Shown here piece by piece: positions 1 to 6,897 of a DNA stretch of 40,097 nt. The stretch is from contig CALIUM010000023.1 of NCBI GenBank assembly GCA_938048735.1, positions 1-40,097 of the forward strand, written 5' to 3'. The position numbers and the translations under genes are program-made. Position 1 is the first letter of the stretch, and every line of letters begins with the position of its first letter. The DNA comes from an uncultured archaeon. GTDB taxonomy: Archaea > Thermoproteota > Bathyarchaeia > TCS64. A model generated the notes under the pieces. It did no database searches. It was given only the letters and a program-made list of their open reading frames with translations, and was not told where the DNA came from.

Positions 1-284
1 TTACACAGATTTAAATCTAATTTAATAATAGACACATTCTGGCTCCATAAATCTTTATTTATAATTAATCTTATTCAATATAATGTTCATCGTGCACACC
101 AACCATATAACCGTTAGTAAGTTGACAGGGTTAATGTTCTCGGGGTTCATAAGGAGCTTTGACCTTACTCTAATTAACCTACATATAATAATATTAGCTA
201 TTAAAAACCATCAATAGGCTTTCTTCCTTGGACTCGAAGCCCTACCTCCCTTCAACTGTCATCTGGGGATTATTCAAAACATCT
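1..284. other. AT-rich intergenic stretch, no gene seen
   Basis: This stretch is AT-rich, has frequent stops in all frames, and shows no tRNA or rRNA signature. It precedes the promoter of the nuo operon. I see nothing else supportable in it. Confidence 0.6.
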
Positions 285-295
285 CTTTAATATAT
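285..295 (+). promoter_or_regulatory. TATA box of the nuo operon
   Basis: The sequence TTTAATATATA fits the archaeal TATA consensus. A start site about 26 nt downstream, near 317, would give nuoA a leader of roughly 57 nt. A Shine-Dalgarno-like GGAGGTGA follows at 356-363. The position is inferred from sequence only. Confidence 0.5.
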
Positions 296-373
296 AGCGA
301 AGATCATTGCCAAATGTAAAAGTAATTCATCTAAAAGGCAGATCCCAAAGATTTGGAGGTGAAAATTTTATAA

Positions 374-775
374 ATGGGTTGGCTGAGCTTAGGGGGAGTG
401 GAAGGGATGATTTACCTAGGCGATCATGTCGCCTTCTGGCTCTTCGCCGCGGTATTCGTTGCCTTCTTATCCCTTGCCATCATCTTCGCCAGGTGGATAG
501 GGCCATTAAAGCCCAACCCTATAAAGGAGAATATCTATGAGTGTGGTCAAACCCCCTTCGGGAGGGCCCTAAACTTCAGGATAACCGGTGCGGTCCGCTA
601 CTTCGGCTACGCTGTGGTCTTCTTCGCCCTCGACGCATTCTCGTGGATGGTATTGACCTCAGCCATGTCCATCTCTTCTAGGCCCGAGTCCATGGCGTTC
701 TCATCATTATACATCCTCATCGTCCTTGCTGGTGTAGCATACTTCCTCTCAGAGCTCAGAAAGGTGGTGAGGTAG
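374..775 (+). CDS. nuoA: Complex I subunit A (NuoA/FpoA-like)
   Basis: This is a small membrane subunit of the proton-pumping complex I family, 133 residues, about the usual length. It shows three hydrophobic segments (about residues 17-45, 72-97 and 108-128). The family motif with conserved Cys and Gly (YECGQ, residues 55-59) lies in the loop between segments 1 and 2. GGAGGTGA at 356-363 precedes the ATG by about 10 nt. A second in-frame ATG at 407 (122 residues) has a purine-rich upstream stretch and matches the usual N-terminus at least as well, so the start is uncertain. It is the first gene of a 13-subunit operon. Its stop shares one base with the GTG start of nuoB. Confidence 0.93.
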   Translation: MGWLSLGGVEGMIYLGDHVAFWLFAAVFVAFLSLAIIFARWIGPLKPNPIKENIYECGQTPFGRALNFRITGAVRYFGYAVVFFALDAFSWMVLTSAMSISSRPESMAFSSLYILIVLAGVAYFLSELRKVVR

Positions 776-1284
776 TGGAGGCGGAGACAACCATAAAGGA
801 GCGGATCTTCGACAGGTATTACATACCTAAACCTATCTATGACGTCGTGGAGTATATAGCTGGATGGGCTAGGAAGTTCTCCATCTGGCCGGTACACTTC
901 GTGACGGGCTGCTGCAGCCCTGAGTTCATGCAGGTCTCAGGCTCCCGCTTCGATATGGAGAGGCTTGGGATCCTCCCCTTCGCCAGCGTCCGCCAGAGTG
1001 ACTGCCTCATGATAGTTGGCGTGATCTCGAGGAAGATGGGGGAGAGGGTCAAGTACCTCTATGACCAGATGGGGGAGCCTAAATACGTCGTATCAGTGGG
1101 TGCCTGCCCAACTGGTAAGGGACCCTTCCACGACTCCTACTCGGTTGTTAGGGCCGACGAGTTAGTCCCCGTGGATGTGTATATCCCGGGCTGTCCACCT
1201 AGGCCTGAGGCTATAATCCAGGGTATGATGCTCCTGCAGGAGAAGATCAAGAGGGAGGTCAAGATAGGTGCCAGAAGGGGATGA
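775..1284 (+). CDS. nuoB: Complex I subunit B, N2 iron-sulfur cluster (NuoB/FpoB-like)
   Basis: This subunit holds the terminal 4Fe-4S cluster N2, which passes electrons to the membrane acceptor. All four ligands are visible: the adjacent pair C46-C47 (GCCSPEF), C111 (GACPTG) and C140 (PGCPPRPE). The YDQMGEPK segment is also typical. The Gly-Gly that often follows C111 is replaced by a GKGPF stretch, a mild departure. It starts with GTG at 775, overlapping the nuoA stop by one base, and runs on into nuoC by 17 nt, which suggests translational coupling. Length 169 residues is normal. Assignment to NuoB rather than a hydrogenase small subunit rests on the CC motif and the adjacent complex I genes. 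Confidence 0.95.
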   Translation: MEAETTIKERIFDRYYIPKPIYDVVEYIAGWARKFSIWPVHFVTGCCSPEFMQVSGSRFDMERLGILPFASVRQSDCLMIVGVISRKMGERVKYLYDQMGEPKYVVSVGACPTGKGPFHDSYSVVRADELVPVDVYIPGCPPRPEAIIQGMMLLQEKIKREVKIGARRG

Positions 1285-1738
1285 GAAGACCTTGGTTGAG
1301 GCCCTTAAGGAGGCCCATCCAGAGCTGGTCGAGGATGCCAGAGTCCTGAGGCCCAGAAGGGTCTCCATCCTCGCGAAGAGGGAGCATCTTCTGAGGCTGG
1401 CAGAGATATTGAGGGACGAGTATGGCTTCATCCACCCCATATCCGCGGGTGCTGTGGACTACCCAAAAGAAGAGAGGATACAGGTGATCTACTACCTCAC
1501 CAATCCATCTAAGAGGTTCATCCTCACTCTAAGGGTAAATCTTCCAAGAGACGAGCCGAAGATCCCATCCATGACTAGGGTATGGGATGCGATGAACTTC
1601 CACGAGAGGGAAACGATGGAGATGTTCGGCATCGTGTTCGAGGGCCATCCAAACCCGGTTCATCTCCTCCTCCCACCAGACTGGAGGGGGGGATACCCTC
1701 TTAGGAAGGACTTCAAGGGAGAGGGGGTCAAGGTTTGA
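1268..1738 (+). CDS. nuoC: Complex I subunit C (30 kDa, NuoC/FpoC-like)
   Basis: This is a peripheral-arm subunit that pairs with NuoD. The family signature is clear near residues 117-152: FHERETMEMFGI followed by F.GHP, then LLLPPDWRGGYPLRKDF. Length 156 residues is normal for an unfused subunit C. The GTG at 1268 overlaps nuoB by 17 nt; the ATG at 1281 is in another frame. The stop overlaps the TTG start of nuoD by 3 bases. Nothing unusual was seen. Confidence 0.94.
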   Translation: MPEGDEKTLVEALKEAHPELVEDARVLRPRRVSILAKREHLLRLAEILRDEYGFIHPISAGAVDYPKEERIQVIYYLTNPSKRFILTLRVNLPRDEPKIPSMTRVWDAMNFHERETMEMFGIVFEGHPNPVHLLLPPDWRGGYPLRKDFKGEGVKV

Positions 1739-2850
1739 GCGAGCCCCAGATAGAACCTGAGATCATAAGGATAAGCTGGGGCCCTCAGCACCCAATGAGC
1801 GGTCAGACCAGGATCCTCATAGATGTGGATGGTGAGGTGGTCCACAGGCTCATCGCAGACCTTGGCTTCACCCACAGGGGGATCGAGAAGATCCTCGAGA
1901 ACAGGACCCTCCTCCAGGGCCTCATCCCCATAGAGAGAATGGCGATGGTGGACACAGCGAACATAGGTTTAGGCTACGTTCTAGCTGTTGAGGAGGCCCT
2001 AGGCATAGAGCCTCCTGAGAGGGCGAACTGGATAAGGTCTATGATCTGCGAGATTTGCAGGATCAACAGCCACCTGTACGCCTTCGGCCTCCAGGTGGAG
2101 TCCACAGGCTACTTCCCGGCCGTCTTCCTCTGGACAACCGTGGATAGGGAGGTCCTCCTAGACCTACTGGAGAGGCTGACGGGGGCTAGGTGGAGCTACA
2201 ACTTCATCATCCCCGGCGGGGTGATGAACGACCTCCCGGAGGGCTTTCAAGACAAGGTGAGGGAGGCGGTGAACTATTTACGGGGGCGCTTCCGGCAGTA
2301 CTGGGAGGCGATGGTGGAGAACGCGGTCTTCGAGATGAGGTGTGTGGGCGTCGCCGTCCTCAGAAAAGAGGACGCCATCAGGCTCGGGGCGACCGGGCCG
2401 GTCCTGAGGGGATCAGGGGTGGATATGGATGTCAGGAAGGATGAGCCCTACGCAGCCTATGGAGACCTAGACTTCAAGGTGATAACCCAGCCGGATGGGG
2501 ATGCCATGGCTAGGCTTAAGGTTAGGTTCCACGAGATAGAGCAGAGCCTTAACATCATCGAACAGGTCGCCAACGAGATACCCGGAGGCCCAGTGAGGGT
2601 TAAGATCCCCCTCTTTCCAAGGCCGAAGCCGGGCGAGTTTCTCAGCAGGGTTGAGACCGCAAGGGGAGAACTCGGGATCCACATGTTCACAGACGGGGGC
2701 ATGAACCCATACAGGGTGAAGATAAACTCTCCATCCCTAAGGAACATGTATGTATTCGAAAGATTGGCCGAGCTTAATAGGATCCTAGTGGCCGATATCC
2801 CCGTCGTCATAAATTCCATAGACCCATGGTACCTCGACTGCGACAGGTGA
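1735..2850 (+). CDS. nuoD: Complex I subunit D (49 kDa, NuoD/FpoD-like), atypical
   Basis: This is the large catalytic subunit that, with NuoB, normally forms the quinone-reducing pocket. It has 371 residues and a TTG start overlapping nuoC. Family motifs are the N-terminal GPQHP, GFTHRGIEK, and PERANWIR, plus the closing DR. By-eye alignment gives GPQHPMSGQTR where quinone enzymes have GPQHPSTHGVLR, so the second His (His38 of Thermus Nqo4) is missing. The usual Asp-Tyr after ER.. is Ala-Met (ERMAM), so the quinone Tyr87 is also lost. Cys occur at 105 and 108 (ICEICRINSHLY), and the C-terminus is SIDPWYLDCDR. The hydrogenase DPCxxC nickel ligands are not present, so it is not a [NiFe] hydrogenase. 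The membrane acceptor may not be a normal quinone. Confidence 0.92.
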   Translation: MSEPQIEPEIIRISWGPQHPMSGQTRILIDVDGEVVHRLIADLGFTHRGIEKILENRTLLQGLIPIERMAMVDTANIGLGYVLAVEEALGIEPPERANWIRSMICEICRINSHLYAFGLQVESTGYFPAVFLWTTVDREVLLDLLERLTGARWSYNFIIPGGVMNDLPEGFQDKVREAVNYLRGRFRQYWEAMVENAVFEMRCVGVAVLRKEDAIRLGATGPVLRGSGVDMDVRKDEPYAAYGDLDFKVITQPDGDAMARLKVRFHEIEQSLNIIEQVANEIPGGPVRVKIPLFPRPKPGEFLSRVETARGELGIHMFTDGGMNPYRVKINSPSLRNMYVFERLAELNRILVADIPVVINSIDPWYLDCDR

Positions 2851-2864
2851 GAGGGGAGGCTGAG

Positions 2865-3992
2865 ATGATCCCATCCACATATTCCTGGATTGTGGCCCTA
2901 GCCATTATCCATCAACTATTAGGGCCCTCATTTGGCCCTATTTTAGATATCCTGGATATCATCTCGAGGATGATCCTAGAAGCTCCTAGTCTGCTCATGA
3001 AGTCAGTATTGTTTAACCTGAAGCCCCTCACCCAGATCATAGTTATCCCAGGCCTCGCCTTCATCCTCCTCTTCGCCATCATCGTCGTATGGTTCGAGAG
3101 GAAGCTCCTCGCGAGGGCGATGCTGAGGGTGGGGCCCTACTACTGCGGGGGCCGCTCGGGGGTACTCCAGCTCATCGCAGATTTTTTAAAGCTCTTCCTG
3201 AAGGAGATCGTGATCCCTCAAGATGCTCATAGGGTCCTGTTCGTCTCCACGCCCATCATCCTCCCAACTATCCCGGCCCTAGCTATCACCTTAATCCCCT
3301 TCGATCTTGACTGGGTTCTTTTTAGAGCTGGTGGCCTAAGCCTGCCCATGTTCTTCGCGATAGCCGGGTTCTCACCTCTCATCCCGGTGTTCGCCGGGTG
3401 GGCTGCCAACAATAAGTACACCATTATAGGGAGCCTCAGGACCGCCTTCCTCTACATCTCAGCCGAGATACCCCTCGTCATATGTGCCTCTGCCGTCGCC
3501 ATCATGGCGGGGAGCTTCGACCTGGGGAGAATAGTTGAGTCCCAGTCCACCATATGGTTCGCAATCCCCCAGTTCATAGGCTTCATAATATTCTTCCTGG
3601 GATTGATAATCGAGGCTGAGAGGACCCCATTCGACATCCCCACGGCTGAGGTTGAGCTCGTCTTGGGATGGAGGACCGAGTTCAGCGGGATCCTCTTCGG
3701 CTTCACCATGATGGCCGAGTATGTGAGCTTTCTGGCCTGGGCCCTCCTCTTCATAACCCTATACCTCGGGGGATATAATGGCCCAAACATATTGGGCCTC
3801 CCCCTCTACAGCCACATCTTCTGGATGCTATTTAAGCTCGCAGTCCTCGTTCCCATAGTCATATTGATAAGGGGGGTCTTCCCGAGGTTGAGGATGGACC
3901 AGCTCCTCCGCCTGGGATGGTACTACCTAATGCCCCTCTCGATCCTAAATCTCTTTATCACTCTAGCCTTAAAACTTGGGGGGATATTCTAG
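2865..3992 (+). CDS. nuoH: Complex I subunit H (NuoH/FpoH-like)
   Basis: This membrane subunit links the peripheral arm to the proton channels and forms the entry to the quinone chamber. It is polytopic, 375 residues from the ATG at 2865. I prefer that start over an in-frame start at 2826 because GAGGGGAGG lies just upstream and the earlier start would overlap nuoD. Family motifs include WFERKLLARAMLRVGP and ERTPFDIPTAEVELVLGW followed by TEFSG. In the second motif the first acidic residue usual in the family (FDLPEAE) is Thr260 here. The N-terminal 50 residues form an extra hydrophobic stretch before the first conserved helix. Confidence 0.94.
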   Translation: MIPSTYSWIVALAIIHQLLGPSFGPILDILDIISRMILEAPSLLMKSVLFNLKPLTQIIVIPGLAFILLFAIIVVWFERKLLARAMLRVGPYYCGGRSGVLQLIADFLKLFLKEIVIPQDAHRVLFVSTPIILPTIPALAITLIPFDLDWVLFRAGGLSLPMFFAIAGFSPLIPVFAGWAANNKYTIIGSLRTAFLYISAEIPLVICASAVAIMAGSFDLGRIVESQSTIWFAIPQFIGFIIFFLGLIIEAERTPFDIPTAEVELVLGWRTEFSGILFGFTMMAEYVSFLAWALLFITLYLGGYNGPNILGLPLYSHIFWMLFKLAVLVPIVILIRGVFPRLRMDQLLRLGWYYLMPLSILNLFITLALKLGGIF

Positions 3993-4463
3993 TTGGCCCT
4001 TGTGAAGAAGATCCTCAAGCCCTTTATGGTCGTGGCCCCAAAGGTCCTGAGGAGCTCCCAGACGGTTGCATATCCGGATGAGAGGCTCGTCTTCTCCCCC
4101 AGGTTCAGGGGGCGCCACAGGCTCCACCTAGACCGATGCATCCACTGCGGAACCTGCGCCAGAGTCTGCCCATGCAGCTCCATTCTACTGGTGGAGGTGG
4201 AGGGGAGGGAGGGGAAGTATCCCAGGATAGACTACGGCACATGCAGCCTCTGCGGGTTCTGCGTCGAGTTCTGCCCAACCAAGGCCCTGGAGTTCACGGA
4301 CCTCGTCGAGTTCTCAAGCATGGATAGGGGGAGGCTCATCTACACGCCGGAGATGCTCTCCCATGTTCCAGATATAAAGGAGGTGATCCCGAGGTTGAAG
4401 AGGAGGATCGAGCCATATCTGACCGAGTCTGAGATGAAGTACAGGAAGGTTGAAGAGCTATGA
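3993..4463 (+). CDS. nuoI: Complex I subunit I, two 4Fe-4S clusters (NuoI/FpoI-like)
   Basis: This ferredoxin-like peripheral subunit carries clusters N6a and N6b, which conduct electrons toward NuoB. Two complete CxxCxxCxxxCP motifs are seen: C49, C52, C55, C59 (CIHCGTCARVCP) and C84, C87, C90, C94 (CSLCGFCVEFCP). Length is 156 residues with a TTG start directly after the nuoH stop; GTG at 4002 is an alternative. Its stop overlaps the nuoJ1 ATG (ATGA). With no input module in the operon, NuoI is the likely docking point for a soluble donor such as ferredoxin, which is an inference. Confidence 0.95.
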   Translation: MALVKKILKPFMVVAPKVLRSSQTVAYPDERLVFSPRFRGRHRLHLDRCIHCGTCARVCPCSSILLVEVEGREGKYPRIDYGTCSLCGFCVEFCPTKALEFTDLVEFSSMDRGRLIYTPEMLSHVPDIKEVIPRLKRRIEPYLTESEMKYRKVEEL

Positions 4464-4720
4464 TAGAGCTAATAATACTGCTATCTCTCACCCTCCTCTC
4501 TGCCTTCCTCGCAGTCTCAGATCCAAACATAGTCTACGGCGTGATCTTCCTCCTATGCACAAACATACTGCTAGGAATAATATACTACATGCTCGGAGCC
4601 CCTATGGCCTCCCTCTTCCAGCTCGCCATCTTCGCGGGGGCGATCGTCGTCTTCTTCGTCATCACGGTGATGTTGACGAGGGGAGGAGAGATGGAGGTCG
4701 AGGAGGAGGCCGAGAGATGA
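4460..4720 (+). CDS. nuoJ: Complex I subunit J, N-terminal half (NuoJ1)
   Basis: This membrane protein of 86 residues matches the first part of NuoJ. It has three hydrophobic segments, with the conserved FQLAIFAGAIVVFFVITVML region near residues 53-72, then an acidic tail (EMEVEEEAER). The ATG overlaps the nuoI stop (ATGA), and its own stop overlaps the next ATG in the same way. In most bacteria this is the first half of a single longer gene; here the second half is a separate gene directly downstream. Confidence 0.88.
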   Translation: MIELIILLSLTLLSAFLAVSDPNIVYGVIFLLCTNILLGIIYYMLGAPMASLFQLAIFAGAIVVFFVITVMLTRGGEMEVEEEAER

Positions 4721-5010
4721 GAGGGAAGGGTTTAGAACCAGGCTCAGCCCTGGCGTCCGTGATAATACTCTGCATAATTTTCCTCTTCTCCGCGCTCGTT
4801 CTAGCCGAGGCCTTCCCAACACTAAGATACGCTCCCGGGATCCCTGGGCGATTAATACCAACCCAACCCTTCGAGGGATTATCACAGGGGGTCAGCAGGT
4901 TCCTCTGGGAGAACAGAGCCCTTGACGTGACCACGCAGGCCTTCGTCATAGTCGTGGCTATAATCTGCTGTCTAGCACTTCTGAAGCCTGAGGAGGCTGA
5001 GGGATCATGA
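4717..5010 (+). CDS. Complex I subunit J, C-terminal half (NuoJ2, MnhB-like)
   Basis: This is a 97-residue membrane protein starting at ATG 4717, inside a longer open frame. The start is fixed by the ATGA overlap with nuoJ1. It has two hydrophobic segments (about residues 9-28 and 71-90) joined by a hydrophilic loop. By position and size it is the missing C-terminal half of NuoJ; the similarity is weak by eye. Split J subunits are, as far as I recall, also found in archaeal Fpo complexes. Its stop overlaps the nuoK ATG. Confidence 0.78.
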   Translation: MRGKGLEPGSALASVIILCIIFLFSALVLAEAFPTLRYAPGIPGRLIPTQPFEGLSQGVSRFLWENRALDVTTQAFVIVVAIICCLALLKPEEAEGS

Positions 5011-5318
5011 TCCCATACCAGCCATTCATCATATCCACCATCCTCCTCATGGCGATAGGCCTGGGATGCCTGATGGTGAGAAGGGATATGATAAGGCTAT
5101 TGATGGGAATAGAGATCCTTTTCAACGCGGCCAACCTGAACTTCATAGCCCTCTCAGCCCAGGTCGAGGGCTTCGTAGATCCCCTAGCCCAATCGGTTGT
5201 CATGATGGCTATAGTCCTGGACGGGGCCGTAATAGCTGTGGGGTTGGCCATGACCCTGAACGTCTACAGGCATTATAGAACAGTCGATGTGAGGAGGCTG
5301 AGGCGGTTAAGATGGTAG
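5007..5318 (+). CDS. nuoK: Complex I subunit K (NuoK/FpoK-like)
   Basis: This three-helix membrane subunit has 103 residues, a normal length. The GIEILFNAANLNFIA motif carries Glu36, the conserved helix-2 acid. In helix 3 the conserved Glu (E72 in E. coli) aligns with a Val here, while Asp72 sits one helical turn earlier (MAIVLDGAVIAVGLAM). The C-terminal YRHYRTVDVRRLR stretch recalls MrpC-type antiporter subunits as much as NuoK. The ATG overlaps the nuoJ2 stop (ATGA), and the 3' end overlaps nuoN by 7 nt. Confidence 0.92.
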   Translation: MIPYQPFIISTILLMAIGLGCLMVRRDMIRLLMGIEILFNAANLNFIALSAQVEGFVDPLAQSVVMMAIVLDGAVIAVGLAMTLNVYRHYRTVDVRRLRRLRW

Positions 5319-6829
5319 CAGATTGGCCATTGAACCAAGCATTACAGCTTCCAGCCCCCCTATCCATCCTCCTCATAGGGGCTCTGGCCACCCCCTTCAT
5401 AGGCCTATTGGGGGAGAGGCTTGGTGTGAGGAGGCTGAGGGAGATCTGGGTGGCCCTGGTCTCATCCTCAACCCTCATATGCGTCTACCTCCTCGAGCAG
5501 CTCAGAGCTAGGCCGGATGGGATCCTCCTCATAACCCCATGGGGTCAGCCTCCCCCCTCAGGGAGCTGCTTCGAGGTGGATGCCCTGAGCATATTCATGG
5601 TCTGGAGCGTGGCCTTCCTGGGGCTGCTCGTCGCCATATACTCCTTCAGCTACATGGAACGGATAGGCCGCCTTAACGAGTATTACACCCTCCTCCTCTT
5701 CATGATGGCTGGGATGACGGGGGTGGCGATGGCTGGGGACTTCTTCACCCTCTTCGTCTTCTGGGAGATGATGAGCCTATCAAGCTATGTCTTGGTCGCC
5801 TTCATGAAGGAGAGATGGGCCCCGATAGAGGCGGGCTTCAAGTACCTCCTCATGAGCGCAACCGCCGGGGCCTTCCTCCTCCTGAGCATGTCCTTCATCT
5901 ACGGGATGACTGGAACCCTGAACTTCGCACAGCTCTCCGCGGGACTTAGGGGGGCTCCCCCGACGCCCTGGCTGATAGTCCTATTCAGCTGTCTAATTGT
6001 GGGCTTCGGGGTTAAGTCGGCCATTGTTCCCCTCCACACCTGGCTTCCAGATGCCCATCCAGAGGCGCCCAGCCCAATAAGCGCGATGCTCTCAGGGATA
6101 GTCATCGAGACAGGCCTATACGGGCTTACTAGAGTATTATACCTCATCTTCACTCCAGATCTCTTCCATATCCCCCTCTCAGCCCTCGCAGTCTTGACCA
6201 TGACCATGGCCAACATCTGGGCCCTCCTCCAGAGGGATATAAAGAGGCTTCTGGCCTACTCCAGCATAGCCCAGATGGGTTATATGCTCATAGGAGTGGC
6301 ATCCGGAACATCCTATGGGGTTATGGGGACCTTCCTACACGTCTTCAACCACTCTTTAATGAAGGGCCTGGCATTCCTTGCCTCGGGCTCCATTGTTCAC
6401 GAGGCGGAGACGAGGGATATAGAGAGCCTGAGAGGGGTAGGGAGGATGATGCCAATCTCAACCCTTACCCTCTTCATCTCCCTCCTCGGCCTTGGAGGGG
6501 TACCATCCACAAATGGGTTCGTGAGCAAGTTCATCCTCTTCAACTCGGCCATCCTTGTCGGGGCCCCATGGCTGGCCGTGGCAGGCGTCCTAAACAGCGC
6601 CTTCAGCATGGCCTACTATCTGAGGGTGATGAAGGCCCTGATATCGAGGCCTGAGGCTGGATTGAGGGTAAGGGAGGCTCCAACCCTGATGGTATCGGTA
6701 ACCGTAGTCATGGCGGTGTTCATCCTACTCCTAGGAGTATGGCCGGAGCCCGCATTAAAATACGCAAGTGAGGCCTCTAGGGCCCTTGTAGAGGGGATTC
6801 AGAACTACATTAGGGCGGTGGTATTCTGA
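5312..6829 (+). CDS. nuoN: Antiporter-like complex I subunit, NuoN/MrpD type
   Basis: This polytopic proton-channel subunit has 505 residues. Helix-5 Glu lies in FWEMMSLSSYVLVAF and helix-7 Lys in GFGVKSAIVPLHTWLPDAHPE; the sequence also has AYSSIAQMGYM and HSLMKGLAFLASGS. The central part (EMMSLSSYVLVAF, then YGMTGTLNFAQLS) is of NuoN/MrpD type, which is why I call it N even though it comes directly after K. The helix-8 position that is often Lys is Glu here (SGIVIETGLYGL). Helix 12 has Lys (GFVSKFILF). The ATG at 5312 overlaps nuoK by 7 nt. Labels L, M and N for archaeal members are approximate. Confidence 0.9.
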   Translation: MVADWPLNQALQLPAPLSILLIGALATPFIGLLGERLGVRRLREIWVALVSSSTLICVYLLEQLRARPDGILLITPWGQPPPSGSCFEVDALSIFMVWSVAFLGLLVAIYSFSYMERIGRLNEYYTLLLFMMAGMTGVAMAGDFFTLFVFWEMMSLSSYVLVAFMKERWAPIEAGFKYLLMSATAGAFLLLSMSFIYGMTGTLNFAQLSAGLRGAPPTPWLIVLFSCLIVGFGVKSAIVPLHTWLPDAHPEAPSPISAMLSGIVIETGLYGLTRVLYLIFTPDLFHIPLSALAVLTMTMANIWALLQRDIKRLLAYSSIAQMGYMLIGVASGTSYGVMGTFLHVFNHSLMKGLAFLASGSIVHEAETRDIESLRGVGRMMPISTLTLFISLLGLGGVPSTNGFVSKFILFNSAILVGAPWLAVAGVLNSAFSMAYYLRVMKALISRPEAGLRVREAPTLMVSVTVVMAVFILLLGVWPEPALKYASEASRALVEGIQNYIRAVVF

Positions 6830-6894
6830 TGAAGGATGGTAAATCCTTTATAGAGTATGCTGGAAATGAGGAAAGATATCTTCAGGAGGCGTGA
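6829..6894 (+). CDS. Possible 21-codon ORF bridging nuoN and nuoL
   Basis: An ATG sharing one base with the nuoN stop opens 21 codons and ends 3 nt before the nuoL TTG. It contains the AGGAGG (6884-6889) that serves nuoL. The predicted peptide starts MKDGKSFIEYAGNEER and is acidic, with no membrane segment. It may only couple translation across the gap, or may be chance. Confidence 0.25.
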   Translation: MKDGKSFIEYAGNEERYLQEA

Positions 6895-6897
6895 TGA

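Noticed and set aside
2041-2076. CxxC in NuoD as a [NiFe] hydrogenase metal site
   Set aside because: The Cys fall at positions that are Ala and Thr in NuoD homologues, not at the hydrogenase RxCGxC position, and the C-terminal DPCxxC ligands are Trp and Asp. No hydrogenase genes are nearby.
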